Shown: piece by piece, positions 48,456-57,388 of the stretch
Position numbering within the stretch: position 1 is the stretch's first letter
Layout: each line of letters begins with the position of its first letter
Source: Pseudoroseicyclus tamaricis
Lineage (GTDB): Bacteria > Pseudomonadota > Alphaproteobacteria > Rhodobacterales > Rhodobacteraceae
Direction of reading: 5' to 3'
NCBI RefSeq assembly: GCF_012070395.1
Contig: NZ_JAAFYS010000002.1
Span: 744,001 to 808,000, forward strand
Length of the DNA: 64,000 bases
Made by a program: the position numbers and the translations under genes
Notes under the pieces: model-generated
What the model was told of the DNA's origin: nothing
What the model saw: only the letters and a program-made list of their open reading frames with translations
Databases searched by the model: none

Positions 48456-49754
48456 ATGGCCCGCACGAAGATCGCCTATATCGGCGGCGGCAGCACCCGC
48501 GCGCCCGCCGTGGTGCGCGGCCTGATCGACAAGGCCGCGGCCTTCGCCGGCTCCGAGGTCACGCTGATCGACGTCGACCCGGGGCACCTCGCCACGATTG
48601 AAAAGCTCGCCCGGCGCATGGCCGCGGCGGCGGGGGCGGACATCCGCTTCAACGCCACGAGGGACCGGCGCGCGGGGCTGGAGGATGCCGACATCGTCCT
48701 CTCCTCCTTCCGCCCCGGCGGCTTCGAGGCGCGGCTGCAGGACGAGACGATCCCGCTCCGGCACGGCGTCATCGGGCAGGAAACGCAGGGCCCCGGCGGC
48801 TTCTTCATGGCGCTGCGCGCCATCGAGGCGCTGAAACCCATGCTCGCGGAGATGGACGAGGTCTGCCCCGACGCGCTCCTCCTCAACTACACCAACCCGG
48901 TCAACATCGTCGCCGATGCCGTCAGCCGCTACACCGACCGCAAGGTGATCTCCCTCTGCGAGGGGCCGATCATCTTCCCCATCGAGGTGGCGGAGGCGGC
49001 GGGGCTCGACCCGGCTGGGCTGGACGTGCGGATGATCGGCGTCAACCACGGCTCTTGGTCCGTCCGCCACCTGCATGACGGGACGGACATGATCGCCAAG
49101 GTGCGCGAGGCCTGGGAGGCGCGGCGGGGCGACAACAGCCTGTCGCCGCAGCACCGGCGCCTCTTGCACATGACCGCGGCGATGGGGGCGATCCCGTCGC
49201 AGTACTTCAAGTACTACTACTTCCGCGAGGAGATCGTCGCCGAGCTGAAGGCCGCGCCCACAACGCGCGCCGAGGACATCATGGCGACCAATCCCGACAA
49301 CTGGGCCCATTACAAGGAACAGGCGGAGGCGGAGACGCCCCGGCTCGACCCGGCCCGCTCGCGCGGCGGCATGGACCTCCTCGAGATCGCCGTCGACGTG
49401 ATGGACGCCGTCACCAACGACCGGCCGGAGATCTGGCCGGTCAACGTGCCCAACAACGGCGCCATCGAGGGCCTGCCCGACGATCTGGTGATCGAGGCGC
49501 ACGGGCTGGTGGACAGGCATGGCGCCCAGCCGCTCGCCTCCGGCCCCATCCCCTCGCAGGTGCGCGGGCTGGTGATGATGCTGGCCGAGTACCAGCGCCT
49601 CGCCGCGGATGCCGCATGGACGGGCGGCAGGACGGAGGCGATCCAGGCGCTGACGGCCAACCCGCTGGTCATGCAGCTGCCGGTGGCCGAAGCGATCTGG
49701 GAGGACATGGTCGCCGCTCAGGGGGATCTCCTGCCCGCGCGGATGGTCGGATGA
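48456..49754 (+). CDS. glycoside hydrolase family 4 enzyme
   Basis: NAD- and divalent-metal-dependent glycosidase acting by a redox-elimination mechanism. The 432-aa protein has the N-terminal dinucleotide fold (KIAYIGGGSTRAPAVV), NYTNPVNIVADAV, and the metal ligands C168 in SLCEGP and H198 in GVNHGSW. Both 6-phospho-glycosidases and unphosphorylated alpha-glucuronidases or galactosidases occur in GH4; context with an amino-sugar kinase and deaminase suggests a glucosaminide. The gene starts 1 base after the regulator stop. Confidence 0.92.
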   Translation: MARTKIAYIGGGSTRAPAVVRGLIDKAAAFAGSEVTLIDVDPGHLATIEKLARRMAAAAGADIRFNATRDRRAGLEDADIVLSSFRPGGFEARLQDETIPLRHGVIGQETQGPGGFFMALRAIEALKPMLAEMDEVCPDALLLNYTNPVNIVADAVSRYTDRKVISLCEGPIIFPIEVAEAAGLDPAGLDVRMIGVNHGSWSVRHLHDGTDMIAKVREAWEARRGDNSLSPQHRRLLHMTAAMGAIPSQYFKYYYFREEIVAELKAAPTTRAEDIMATNPDNWAHYKEQAEAETPRLDPARSRGGMDLLEIAVDVMDAVTNDRPEIWPVNVPNNGAIEGLPDDLVIEAHGLVDRHGAQPLASGPIPSQVRGLVMMLAEYQRLAADAAWTGGRTEAIQALTANPLVMQLPVAEAIWEDMVAAQGDLLPARMVG

Positions 49755-49764
49755 GGGGGCCGCG

Positions 49765-50493
49765 ATGAAACGGATCATCACCGACGATGCCGCCTCCCTC
49801 GCCGAGACCGGCGCCCGCCAGCTGGCCGAGGCGCTGGCGGAGGAGCCGGCCCTCGTCGCCGCCATCGCCACCGGCAACTCCCCCATCGCCCTCTACGAGC
49901 GGCTGGCGGAGCTGCGGGCGGCAGGAGAGGTCGATGCCGGGCAGATGACCGCCGTGCAGCTCGACAGCTACATCGGCACGCCCGACGACGACCCCCGTTC
50001 GCTCTGGGACTGGATGCGCCGCGCCTTCGTGGCGCCGATGGGCCTCACGGACGCGCAGGTGCTGCGCTTCGCCGCCGATCCGGAGGACCCGGAGGCAGAA
50101 TGCGCCCGCATGGGCACCGAGCTGGAGGCCGCCGGAGGGCTCGGGCTGGCGGTGGTGGGGCTCGGGCCCAACGGGCATCTCGGCTTCAACGAGCCGGGCA
50201 GCGCCCCCGGCGCCCTCACCCGCCCCGTGGAGCTTTCGCCGGAGAGCCTGCAGAGCAACGCCGCCTATTGGCAGGGCGGGATCGAGAGCGTGCCGCGCCG
50301 GGCGATGACGCTCGGCCTCGCGCCCCTGCTCTCCGCCCGGCGCATCCTGCTGGTGGTAAGCGGCGCCCACAAGCACGAGATCCTGCGCCGCGCCGTCGAG
50401 GGACCGGTGAGCGAGGATTGCCCCGCCTCCTGGCTGCAGCGCTGCCCGCAGGCGACGGTGATCGCCGATCGCGCCGCTTGGGAGGGCGCATGA
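49765..50493 (+). CDS. NagB-like glucosamine-6-phosphate deaminase
   Basis: Would convert glucosamine 6-phosphate to fructose 6-phosphate and ammonia. The 242-aa length equals the short (Bacillus-type) NagB. Seen: substrate loop ATGNSPIALYERL, the catalytic Asp in VQLDSYIG, and GLGPNGHLGFNEPG with the ring-opening His and partner Glu. The Asn before Gly-His replaces the Asp of enterobacterial NagB, as in other short forms. A 6-phosphogluconolactonase-like activity cannot be excluded. Confidence 0.85.
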   Translation: MKRIITDDAASLAETGARQLAEALAEEPALVAAIATGNSPIALYERLAELRAAGEVDAGQMTAVQLDSYIGTPDDDPRSLWDWMRRAFVAPMGLTDAQVLRFAADPEDPEAECARMGTELEAAGGLGLAVVGLGPNGHLGFNEPGSAPGALTRPVELSPESLQSNAAYWQGGIESVPRRAMTLGLAPLLSARRILLVVSGAHKHEILRRAVEGPVSEDCPASWLQRCPQATVIADRAAWEGA

Positions 50494-51530
50494 ACGGCGG
50501 CGCCGTGCTCGCCGTCGACGGCGGGGCCAGCAAGACCATCGCGCTGGTGGTGGCGCGGGACGGCACCGTCCTCGGCCATGGCCGCGCCGGCAATGCCGAC
50601 ATCTACCAGACGCCGGATGCCGTCGCCCATGTCCGCTCCGCCTCGACCGACGCGCTCTCCCGCGCCGGGCTGGCGGCGGAGGAGCTGGCCGGCGCCGCAT
50701 TCAGCCTCGTCGGCGCCGACTGGCCGGAGGACATCTCCCACTGGCGCGCCTCGCTGCCCGGCCTTGGGCTCGGCCATCTGCAGGCCGAGCGGGTCACCAT
50801 CGTCAACGATGCGCTCGGCGCCCTCGCCGCCGGCGCCCCCGAGGGGCCGGCCATCGCCGTCGTCCTCGGCACCGGCTGCGCCATTGGCGCGCGGGGGCCG
50901 GAGGGGGAGATGTGGCACTCCAGCTTCTGGCAGCGCACCCAAGGCGGCGGAGAGCTGGCCGAGCGGGCGCTCGACGCCGTCTACCTCGCCGATCTCGGCA
51001 TTGCGCCGCCCACCGCTCTGACCGCCCGCGCCCTCGCCCATTTCGGGATGGCCAGCGTCGAGGACCTGCTCCACGCCTTCACCGGCCGCCTCACCCCGCC
51101 GCCTAAGCCCCTGCCCGGTTTCGCGCCGCATGTGCTCGACGCCGCGGCGGAGGGGGACGCCGCGGCGCTCGACCTCGCCGAGCGCCATGCCGATGCGCTC
51201 ATCGGCTACGCCCGCGCGGCCGCCCGCAAGGTGGGCATCGGCCCCGGTGACGCGCCGAGGATCGTCCTCGCCGGCGGTGTCTTCCGCCATCCGGCGCGGC
51301 TGATCCCGGCGCGGCTCGTCGCCGCCCTCTCCGCCGACCTGCCGGGCGCGGAGGTGGTGGCCGACGTGCCCGAACCCGTGGCCGGCGTCGCCGCGCTGGC
51401 CCTGACGGCCGCCGGCACGGCCCCCGGCGGCGCCGTTGCCGCGCGGCTCGTCGCGACGCTGCCGGACCATGACGTCTTCCACACCGGCGCGCCATTGCCG
51501 CCACAAGCCGAGGGGCTCCGCCCATGCTGA
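50490..51530 (+). CDS. BadF/BcrA/BcrD ATPase family sugar kinase, probable amino-sugar kinase
   Basis: A 346-aa ASKHA-fold kinase: phosphate-1 LAVDGGASKTIALVVA, phosphate-2 AVVLGTGCAIGARG and the adenosine motif IVLAGGVFRHPARLI. Characterised members phosphorylate N-acetylglucosamine or glucosamine. It overlaps the NagB-like gene by 4 bases. With no deacetylase in the locus, glucosamine is the simpler substrate, but this is inference. Confidence 0.85.
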   Translation: MNGGAVLAVDGGASKTIALVVARDGTVLGHGRAGNADIYQTPDAVAHVRSASTDALSRAGLAAEELAGAAFSLVGADWPEDISHWRASLPGLGLGHLQAERVTIVNDALGALAAGAPEGPAIAVVLGTGCAIGARGPEGEMWHSSFWQRTQGGGELAERALDAVYLADLGIAPPTALTARALAHFGMASVEDLLHAFTGRLTPPPKPLPGFAPHVLDAAAEGDAAALDLAERHADALIGYARAAARKVGIGPGDAPRIVLAGGVFRHPARLIPARLVAALSADLPGAEVVADVPEPVAGVAALALTAAGTAPGGAVAARLVATLPDHDVFHTGAPLPPQAEGLRPC

Positions 51531-52285
51531 CGATCACCGATCTCTGGATCTACCCGGTCAAATCCCTCGGGGGTGTCCACCTGCAGAGCGCCGAGGCCAC
51601 GCCGGAGGGCTCGCTGCGCCATGACCGGGAGTGGCTGGTGGTGGACGAGGCCGGTGCCATGCTCTGGCAGGGCGACCTGCCCCGCATGACGCTGCTGCGT
51701 GTCGGCTTCGCGGAGGGCATGCTCACCATCTCCACCCCCGACGGCGCCTCCGTGAGCGTCGCGGCCGGCCATAACGGCGCGCCCTGCACCGTCACCCAGT
51801 ACGGCAACAGCTTCGCCGCGATCGACGCGGGCGGCGAGGCGGCGGAGTTCCTCTCCGACTGGCTGGGCCAGCCGGTGCGGCTGGTGCGCATCGGCGACCT
51901 CGCTCACCGCTGGCCGAAGGTGAACCCGCTCCACGTGCTCACCCATGCCTCCATTGCCGCGCTCAACGAGCGGCTCGCCGCCGGCGGCACCGGTCCGATG
52001 CCGGTGCAGCGCTTCCGCCCGAACGTGCTGCTGAGCGGCGGCAGCGCCTTCATCGAGGAGCGGCTGGCCGAAATCGCCTTCGACGGCGCCGCCCTTGTCC
52101 TCCGCGAGCCCTCGACGCGCTGCGAGCTGGTCAACATCAGCCTTAAGGACGCCGCCATCGAGCGCGAGCCCTTGCGCACCATCGCCGGCATGTCCCGCGA
52201 GCGGGAGACGGCGCGGCGCGGCAGCTTCGGCGTCTACTCGATGATCCGCGGCCCAAGCCTGAACGTCGGAATGACCGCCGACTGA
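51524..52285 (+). CDS. MOSC domain protein
   Basis: A 253-aa protein of the MOSC N-terminal beta-barrel plus MOSC domain layout, as in YcbX and mARC: ITDLWIYPVKSLGGV at the N-terminus, RHDREWLVVDEAG, FRPNVLLSGG and the conserved Cys in EPSTRCELVNIS, the expected molybdenum cofactor ligand. Known relatives reduce N-hydroxylated compounds. It overlaps the kinase gene by 7 bases, yet no tie to sugar use is apparent. Confidence 0.9.
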   Translation: MLTITDLWIYPVKSLGGVHLQSAEATPEGSLRHDREWLVVDEAGAMLWQGDLPRMTLLRVGFAEGMLTISTPDGASVSVAAGHNGAPCTVTQYGNSFAAIDAGGEAAEFLSDWLGQPVRLVRIGDLAHRWPKVNPLHVLTHASIAALNERLAAGGTGPMPVQRFRPNVLLSGGSAFIEERLAEIAFDGAALVLREPSTRCELVNISLKDAAIEREPLRTIAGMSRERETARRGSFGVYSMIRGPSLNVGMTAD

Positions 52286-52369
52286 GGCCCCCCGCTTTCG
52301 CTTGGCCCGTTTGCGCTTGCCCGCCCGGCGGTGCGATACTGGCCTCGTCCCCCATCCCGGAGCCCGAGC

Positions 52370-53731
52370 ATGACCGAGACGCCCCCTGCCCCGCAGATCG
52401 AGAGAGCCTTCGACCTGCTCATCCGCGGCGTCGACCTCCTCGATGTCACCGGCAGCGGGGCCTCGCTCCAGCGGGGCGTCGACATCGCCATCGCCGGCGG
52501 CAAGATCGCCGCTATCGCTCCGAGCATCGAGCCGGAGCGGGCGCGCGAGGTGATCGAGGGCGAGGGGCGGCTGGCGCATGCGGGCTTCGTCAACTGCCAT
52601 TCCCACGCGGCCATGGGCCTCTTCCGGGGCGTGGCGGAGGATGTCACGGTTCAGGAGTGGTTCAACGACCACATCTGGCCGATGGAAACCGGGATGGACG
52701 ACGAGGACGTCTACTGGGGCGCCCTCCTCGGCATCGCGGAGATGATCGCCTGCGGCGTCACGACCTTCGCCGAGCATTACTTCAAGATGGAGCACATCGC
52801 TCGCGCCGTCACCGACACAGGAATCCGCGCCGAACTGGCGCCGACCATCTTCTCCGGCGAGGGCGAGGCGGAGGAACTGGCCGCCAGCCTCGCCTTCGCC
52901 GAGGCATGGCAGGGCGCCGCCGGCGGGCGGATCGGCGTGATGCTGGGGCCGCACTCGCCCTATACCTGCAGCCCGGATTTCCTGCGCTCCGTCGCCGGGG
53001 CGGCGCGGGGCACGGGGCTGGCCGTGCACCTGCATGTCTCCGAGACCGCCGAGCAGGTGGCGCTCTGCCGAGAGCAGTCGGGGCGCACGCCGGTGGGGCT
53101 GCTGCAGGAGCTGGGGCTGCTGGACGGCCCCGTCCTTGCCGCCCACCTTGCCCATCCGCAGGATGACGACCTGCAGCTCCTTGCCCGCGCCGGCACCGCC
53201 GTCGGCTGCTGCCCGAAGACGGAGATGAAGCTTGGCGCCGGCGTCACGCCCGTGGGCGCCATGCGCGCGGCCGGCATCACCGTCGGCCTCGGCAGCGACG
53301 GGGCGGCGAGCAACAACACGCTCGACATTCTCGAAGCGGCGCGCCTGACGGCGTTGCTGGAGAAGCACGAGCGGCGCGACCCGACCGCCCTGCCCGTCGC
53401 CGAGGCGCTGGCCCTCGCCACCTCCGAGGGTGCCCGTGCCGTGGGGCTGGAGGGCAAGGTCGGCCGGCTGGCGGAGGGGTACCAGGCCGATATCGTGCTG
53501 CGCCGCTTCTCCCGCCCCTCCGACAGGCCGCTGCATGACGCCGCCGCCACCCTGCTGTGGAGCGCCGCGCCCGCCGATATCGAGACGGTGCTCGTCGCGG
53601 GACGGCCCCTCTACCGGGACGGCGCGCACCTGACGCTCGACCTCCCCGAGGTGCTGGGGCAGGCACAGGCACGGGCCGAGCGGCTCAGCCGGCAGGCGAC
53701 GAACCGGCGGATGGCCTATTATCCGGCCTGA
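52370..53731 (+). CDS. amidohydrolase, MTA/SAH deaminase-like (ATZ/TRZ family)
   Basis: A 453-aa metal-dependent deaminase: zinc ligands in FVNCHSHAAMGLFRG, the His of HVSETAEQ, a further His in AHLAHPQ and the catalytic Asp in GLGSDGAASNN. The layout fits the 5'-methylthioadenosine/S-adenosylhomocysteine deaminase group, which also contains guanine-type and triazine enzymes. It is not NagA. The ATG at 52370 lies 84 bases after the MOSC gene. Confidence 0.88.
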   Translation: MTETPPAPQIERAFDLLIRGVDLLDVTGSGASLQRGVDIAIAGGKIAAIAPSIEPERAREVIEGEGRLAHAGFVNCHSHAAMGLFRGVAEDVTVQEWFNDHIWPMETGMDDEDVYWGALLGIAEMIACGVTTFAEHYFKMEHIARAVTDTGIRAELAPTIFSGEGEAEELAASLAFAEAWQGAAGGRIGVMLGPHSPYTCSPDFLRSVAGAARGTGLAVHLHVSETAEQVALCREQSGRTPVGLLQELGLLDGPVLAAHLAHPQDDDLQLLARAGTAVGCCPKTEMKLGAGVTPVGAMRAAGITVGLGSDGAASNNTLDILEAARLTALLEKHERRDPTALPVAEALALATSEGARAVGLEGKVGRLAEGYQADIVLRRFSRPSDRPLHDAAATLLWSAAPADIETVLVAGRPLYRDGAHLTLDLPEVLGQAQARAERLSRQATNRRMAYYPA

Positions 53732-53923
53732 GCGGGGCGGGTGGGCGCCCGCTGAGCCTCTTTCTGCCCTGCCGGGCATGGCGAGGATCGACAACGCTTC
53801 CGCAGCGCTTACCATCGCGTCAATCGCCGCTTCAGAGCCCCGGTCTGGAGCGGCAAGCCCTGTCTATTTCCAAGGGTCACCGCCTGCCGCGCTGGCCCCA
53901 TGACTGATTGTTCGGAGAATGAT

Positions 53924-55198
53924 GTGATCCGTGACCGCCTCCCTGCCCTCCTGCTGATCCTGCTGGCTCTTGCCTCTCCCGCCGCCGCGCAGGCCCCGAT
54001 CGTGCAGCCGGAGGACCGGCTGAGCATCCGCGTCATCAGCTGGGACCCGATCGAGGGTGTCCTGCAGGACTGGCCCGCCATCGCGGGCGAATACGGCGTG
54101 ACGGCCGGCGGCGCGCTCAGCGTGCCCTTCGTCGGCCAGCTGGAGGCCGCCGGCCGCCCGCCGGAGGAGATCGCCGCGATGATCGCCGAGGGACTGCGCA
54201 ACCGCTTCGCGCTGAACGCCGCGCCCGAGGCCGTGGTCGCCATCCTGCAATCGCGACCCGTCGTCGTCGGCGGCGCGGTGCGCGCGCCGGGGCAGCTGCC
54301 CTTCACGCAAGGCATGACCGTTCGCAGCGCCATCGCGCAGGCGGGCGGGCTGGTGCTGCCGACCGACCAGGCGGATTTCGCGGGGCGCGACTACGTCAAC
54401 AGCGAGGGCCAGCTGCTGATCCTGCGCAACCAGCGCCGCCGCCAGCTGGCGCGGCTGGAGCGGCTGCTGGCGGAGCGCGAGGAGCGCGAGCTGGTCATGC
54501 CGGCGGAGCTCGACGACATCGAGGGCCGCCAGCTCCTCGCCGAGGAGGAGGAGATCATGGAGCACCAGACCGACCGGCTGGAGGCGGAGCGCGTCTCTCT
54601 CTCCGGCCGGCAGGAGCTGCTGACCGCGCAGATCGCCTCGCTGGAGCAGCGCACCACCTCTCTGGAGCGGCAGCTGGAGCTGGCGCGCGAGGCGCTGGAG
54701 AACGCTCAGGCCCTGTCGGAGCGCAACCTCGTCTCCAGCGACCGGCTGGCGGATGCGGAGCGCAACGTGCTGACCATCGAGGGGCAGATCCTCGAGAACT
54801 CCAACGCCATCCTGAGCGCGCGGCTCGATCTGTCGGCGAATGACCGGGAGCTGAGCACGCTGACGGCGGATTATCGCACCGGCCTCATCAATGAACTGCA
54901 ACAGGTCCGCGCCAACCTCGCCGATACCGAGCAGCGCATCGCCACGACGACGCGGCTGATCGGCGTCGATGCCGAGCGCGCTGCCGCAGCGGCGGCGGAG
55001 GCCGAGGCGGGCGGTGCGCTTGCCCCCGAGCCGGAGCTGACGATCTACCGGACGGACGCCGGCGCGGTCACGGCCATGGAGGCGGGGATGGAGACGACGC
55101 TGCGGCCGGGGGACCTCGTCGATGTCGAGAGCCTCGCCGCGGCCCCGCTCGCGCAGGAGACGGCCCCCGGGCTGGAGGATCAGGCCGCCGCGGAGTGA
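53924..55198 (+). CDS. exoF: polysaccharide export protein, ExoF-like
   Basis: Periplasmic/outer-membrane polysaccharide export component. The protein is about 424 aa with signal peptide MIRDRLPALLLILLALASPAAAQA, a Poly_export/SLBB region (VQPEDRLSIRVISWDPIEG, ALSVPFVGQLEAAGRPPEEIAAMIAEGL, VVVGGAVRAPGQLPFTQGMTV), then a long coiled coil (about residues 160-340, rich in Glu/Arg/Leu). The C-terminal part has GMETTLRPGDLVDVE. The GTG at 53924 has GGAG 6 bases upstream and gives a proper signal peptide; an ATG at 53900 is in frame but lacks a site. The 3' end overlaps exoQ by 19 bases. Confidence 0.85.
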   Translation: MIRDRLPALLLILLALASPAAAQAPIVQPEDRLSIRVISWDPIEGVLQDWPAIAGEYGVTAGGALSVPFVGQLEAAGRPPEEIAAMIAEGLRNRFALNAAPEAVVAILQSRPVVVGGAVRAPGQLPFTQGMTVRSAIAQAGGLVLPTDQADFAGRDYVNSEGQLLILRNQRRRQLARLERLLAEREERELVMPAELDDIEGRQLLAEEEEIMEHQTDRLEAERVSLSGRQELLTAQIASLEQRTTSLERQLELAREALENAQALSERNLVSSDRLADAERNVLTIEGQILENSNAILSARLDLSANDRELSTLTADYRTGLINELQQVRANLADTEQRIATTTRLIGVDAERAAAAAAEAEAGGALAPEPELTIYRTDAGAVTAMEAGMETTLRPGDLVDVESLAAAPLAQETAPGLEDQAAAE

Positions 55199-56445
55199 GC
55201 CGGGCCGGAGGGCGCTCGGCGCGCCGTCCGGCCCCCCTCCTCCCGCCGGGCGCGGACACCGTAGACGGCGGCGGCGACCAGCAGCATCGACTCGAAGTGG
55301 AACTGCATGAACGCCACCAGCTCGATGGCGCTCATCGTCACCTGCATCAGCGTGAACATGGCGAAGAAGAGCGTGTCGCTGCGCGCGTCGCCCAGCACCC
55401 GGACGAGGGAGACGACGAGCGCGTAGCCGACGACGGCGATCTGGAAGGCGATGCCGATCAGCCCGACCTCCACCGTGTTGGAGATCCACGTATTGTGGAA
55501 GTGAAAGCCCGTCTTCGTCGTGATGCCGAACATCTCCCACATCCGCTCGGCGACGTCGTTCCCCTCCACCCAGACGGCGTTGTAGCCCTTGCCCAGAAGC
55601 GGGTCGTCCGCGATCTGGTCGAAGGCCTCCTGCCAGAGGTCCGTCCGCCCGGTGAGGGTGACATCCTTGTCCGTCGCATCGAGGAAGAGGGCGAAGATGG
55701 CGTCGAGATAGGGCTGGATGAGGTAGAGCGCCGCCGCGGCGCCGGCACAGGCGAAGAGCAGGAAGAGCGCCCGCTGGGCCGGGTACCAGCGGCGCAGGAG
55801 CCCGAAGAGCAGCCCGGCGCCGATGGACAGGACGCTGGAGACGAGCCAGCCGGCCGATTGCCCCAGTACCAGCATCAGCACCGCCGGCCCGAGGCTGAGG
55901 AGGCCCGCGAGCCGCCAGGGTCGCGTCTCGTCGCGCCCCAGCGCCAGCGCGAGGCCGGAAATCGCCCAGAGCCCCATCGTCTGCGAGAAGGCGTTCTTGC
56001 TGCCGAAGATGCCCTGCAGCGCGCCCGTGTCGCCGCGCGAGCTGCCGATGAGCAGGCTGAGGGCGGCGACGACGGCGAGGACGACGAAGAGCGTGCGTAG
56101 CAGGGTGCGGGGTGAGAGCGCGGCGCTGATGGCCATGGCCACGACGAGCGACAGGCCAAGCTGCACGCCATAGCGCAGCGAGAGCGCCGGGTAATCTGAC
56201 CACACGGTGGAGATCGTGCACCAGACGGGCACGGCCAGGATCCACCACGCCGGGCCGGCGCGGGCGAGGATGACATCGTAGCGCCGCAGGATGAGCAGCG
56301 CGCCCGAGGCGAGGAAGGCCAGCACGGCCAGCGAGCCGAAGCGCGGCACGAGCGCGATGGAGAGAAACACCAGGAACGTCAGCACCGTCGTCGGGCATAT
56401 GCGCACCACGCGGACGGGCGCCGCCTCTGCACCGGCGAGGCTCAT
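55180..56445 (-). CDS. exoQ: exopolysaccharide polymerase, ExoQ/O-antigen ligase family
   Basis: A 421-aa inner-membrane protein with about 11 hydrophobic helices and the Wzy_C loop TLTGRTDLWQEAFDQIADDPLLGKGYNAVW followed by GFHFHNTWISNTVEVGLIGI. It would join lipid-linked repeat units into chains. The name rests on fold and neighbours. It overlaps the GH16 stop by 4 bases at its start and the exoF end by 19 bases (antiparallel) at its end. Confidence 0.88.
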   Translation of the reverse strand: MSLAGAEAAPVRVVRICPTTVLTFLVFLSIALVPRFGSLAVLAFLASGALLILRRYDVILARAGPAWWILAVPVWCTISTVWSDYPALSLRYGVQLGLSLVVAMAISAALSPRTLLRTLFVVLAVVAALSLLIGSSRGDTGALQGIFGSKNAFSQTMGLWAISGLALALGRDETRPWRLAGLLSLGPAVLMLVLGQSAGWLVSSVLSIGAGLLFGLLRRWYPAQRALFLLFACAGAAAALYLIQPYLDAIFALFLDATDKDVTLTGRTDLWQEAFDQIADDPLLGKGYNAVWVEGNDVAERMWEMFGITTKTGFHFHNTWISNTVEVGLIGIAFQIAVVGYALVVSLVRVLGDARSDTLFFAMFTLMQVTMSAIELVAFMQFHFESMLLVAAAVYGVRARREEGGRTARRAPSGPAHSAAA

Positions 56446-57203
56446 TCCGCCGCTTCCGTGCAGAGGATGGACTGCGGGAAGGCGCAGCCCTCGCCGGGGG
56501 CCGTCCACGCGACCCAATCGACCTCCAGCGCGAGGTCCCGCCCGGGCGGCGCGAAAGGGCCCATCCAGTCCGACAGCTCGTCGGTGCTCCAGTGGCTGAG
56601 GTAGATCTTCTGGGGATGGGTCGGAAGCTCGCCCGTCGCCTCGTGCACCAGCTCGCCGTCGATGAACCAGCGAATGCGCTCCGCCTCCCAGGTGAAGGCG
56701 TAGTCGTGAAAGCCGTCATCCGCCGGGACGGGCAGGTCGATGGTCTCGCCGTGCCGCATCTCGCCGCCGATGAAGGTGTTGAGCGCGACCTCGCCGGGAT
56801 CGCGGGTGAGGATCTCGACGTCGATCTCATCATGGGGGGCGTCGTGGGCGGGACCGATGTAGGTGAAGAAGGCGGCGTTGACGCCCGACCACCTGTCGGT
56901 GCGCATCCGCACCTCGAAGGTGCCGTGGTGGAAGCGCTCCCGCGTCTGGATCTCGGCGCAGATGTAAGGGCGATCCGCCTCCCCCGTCTCCCGCAGCCGC
57001 AGGGAGAGGGCGCCGTCGCCCGGCAGATCGAGGGCGTCGGCGGACCACCAGCAGTTCTGGTGTGGGCCGTTCGTCCAGCCGTCGGAGACGAACCAGCGCT
57101 CCCGATCGAAGCTCTCGAAATCGTCGAAGAAGGAGGATTGCGCAGAGACGCCGCGCCCCAGAGAGAGAATCGGCAGGGCCAGAACAGGAATGAGCCATTT
57201 CAT
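56442..57203 (-). CDS. secreted glycoside hydrolase family 16, ExoK-like endoglycanase
   Basis: A 253-aa secreted beta-glucanase that may trim nascent exopolysaccharide. Signal peptide MKWLIPVLALPILSLGRGVSA. The GH16 catalytic motif is D-E126-I-D128-V-E130 (HDEIDVEIL). Other family blocks: HHGTFEVRMRTDRWSGVNAAFFTY and YAFTWEAERIRWFIDGELVH. There are Cys pairs at CWWS / ICAE and GCAFPQSILC. It lies upstream of exoQ on the same strand with a 4-base overlap, like exoK in rhizobial succinoglycan loci. Confidence 0.92.
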   Translation of the reverse strand: MKWLIPVLALPILSLGRGVSAQSSFFDDFESFDRERWFVSDGWTNGPHQNCWWSADALDLPGDGALSLRLRETGEADRPYICAEIQTRERFHHGTFEVRMRTDRWSGVNAAFFTYIGPAHDAPHDEIDVEILTRDPGEVALNTFIGGEMRHGETIDLPVPADDGFHDYAFTWEAERIRWFIDGELVHEATGELPTHPQKIYLSHWSTDELSDWMGPFAPPGRDLALEVDWVAWTAPGEGCAFPQSILCTEAAE

Positions 57204-57270
57204 GGTTCAATCTTCTACCTCAATTTTCTCTCTTGCCAGACCTGGGCGCGGTCAAATTCTGCCCCACTTT

Positions 57271-57304
57271 CCAACCATACCGAAACGTGATCGAAATGGT
57301 TTGG
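57271..57304. promoter_or_regulatory. imperfect inverted repeat in the exo divergent region
   Basis: CCAACCAT (57271-57278) and ATGGTTTGG (57296-57304) are inverted, with one extra base. They lie in an AT-rich 185-base gap between the divergent GH16 and GT2 genes. A plausible operator for both directions; no known regulator site was recognised. Confidence 0.35.
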
Positions 57305-57388
57305 CAAAAGATCGGAGAACGGGCTGTTTCTCTGGAGACCGCACCGAAAAGATGGCCTAGCCCTGTCGCAGGAGGAACTGCAATTTCC

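Noticed and set aside
49765-50493. The NagB-like protein as catalytically impaired because Asn replaces the Asp before Gly-His.
   Set aside because: Short Bacillus-type NagB proteins naturally have Asn there; the other catalytic residues are present.
52370-53731. The amidohydrolase as the missing NagA deacetylase.
   Set aside because: Its metal ligands and GSDGAASNN motif fit the ATZ/TRZ deaminase group, and NagA motifs are absent.
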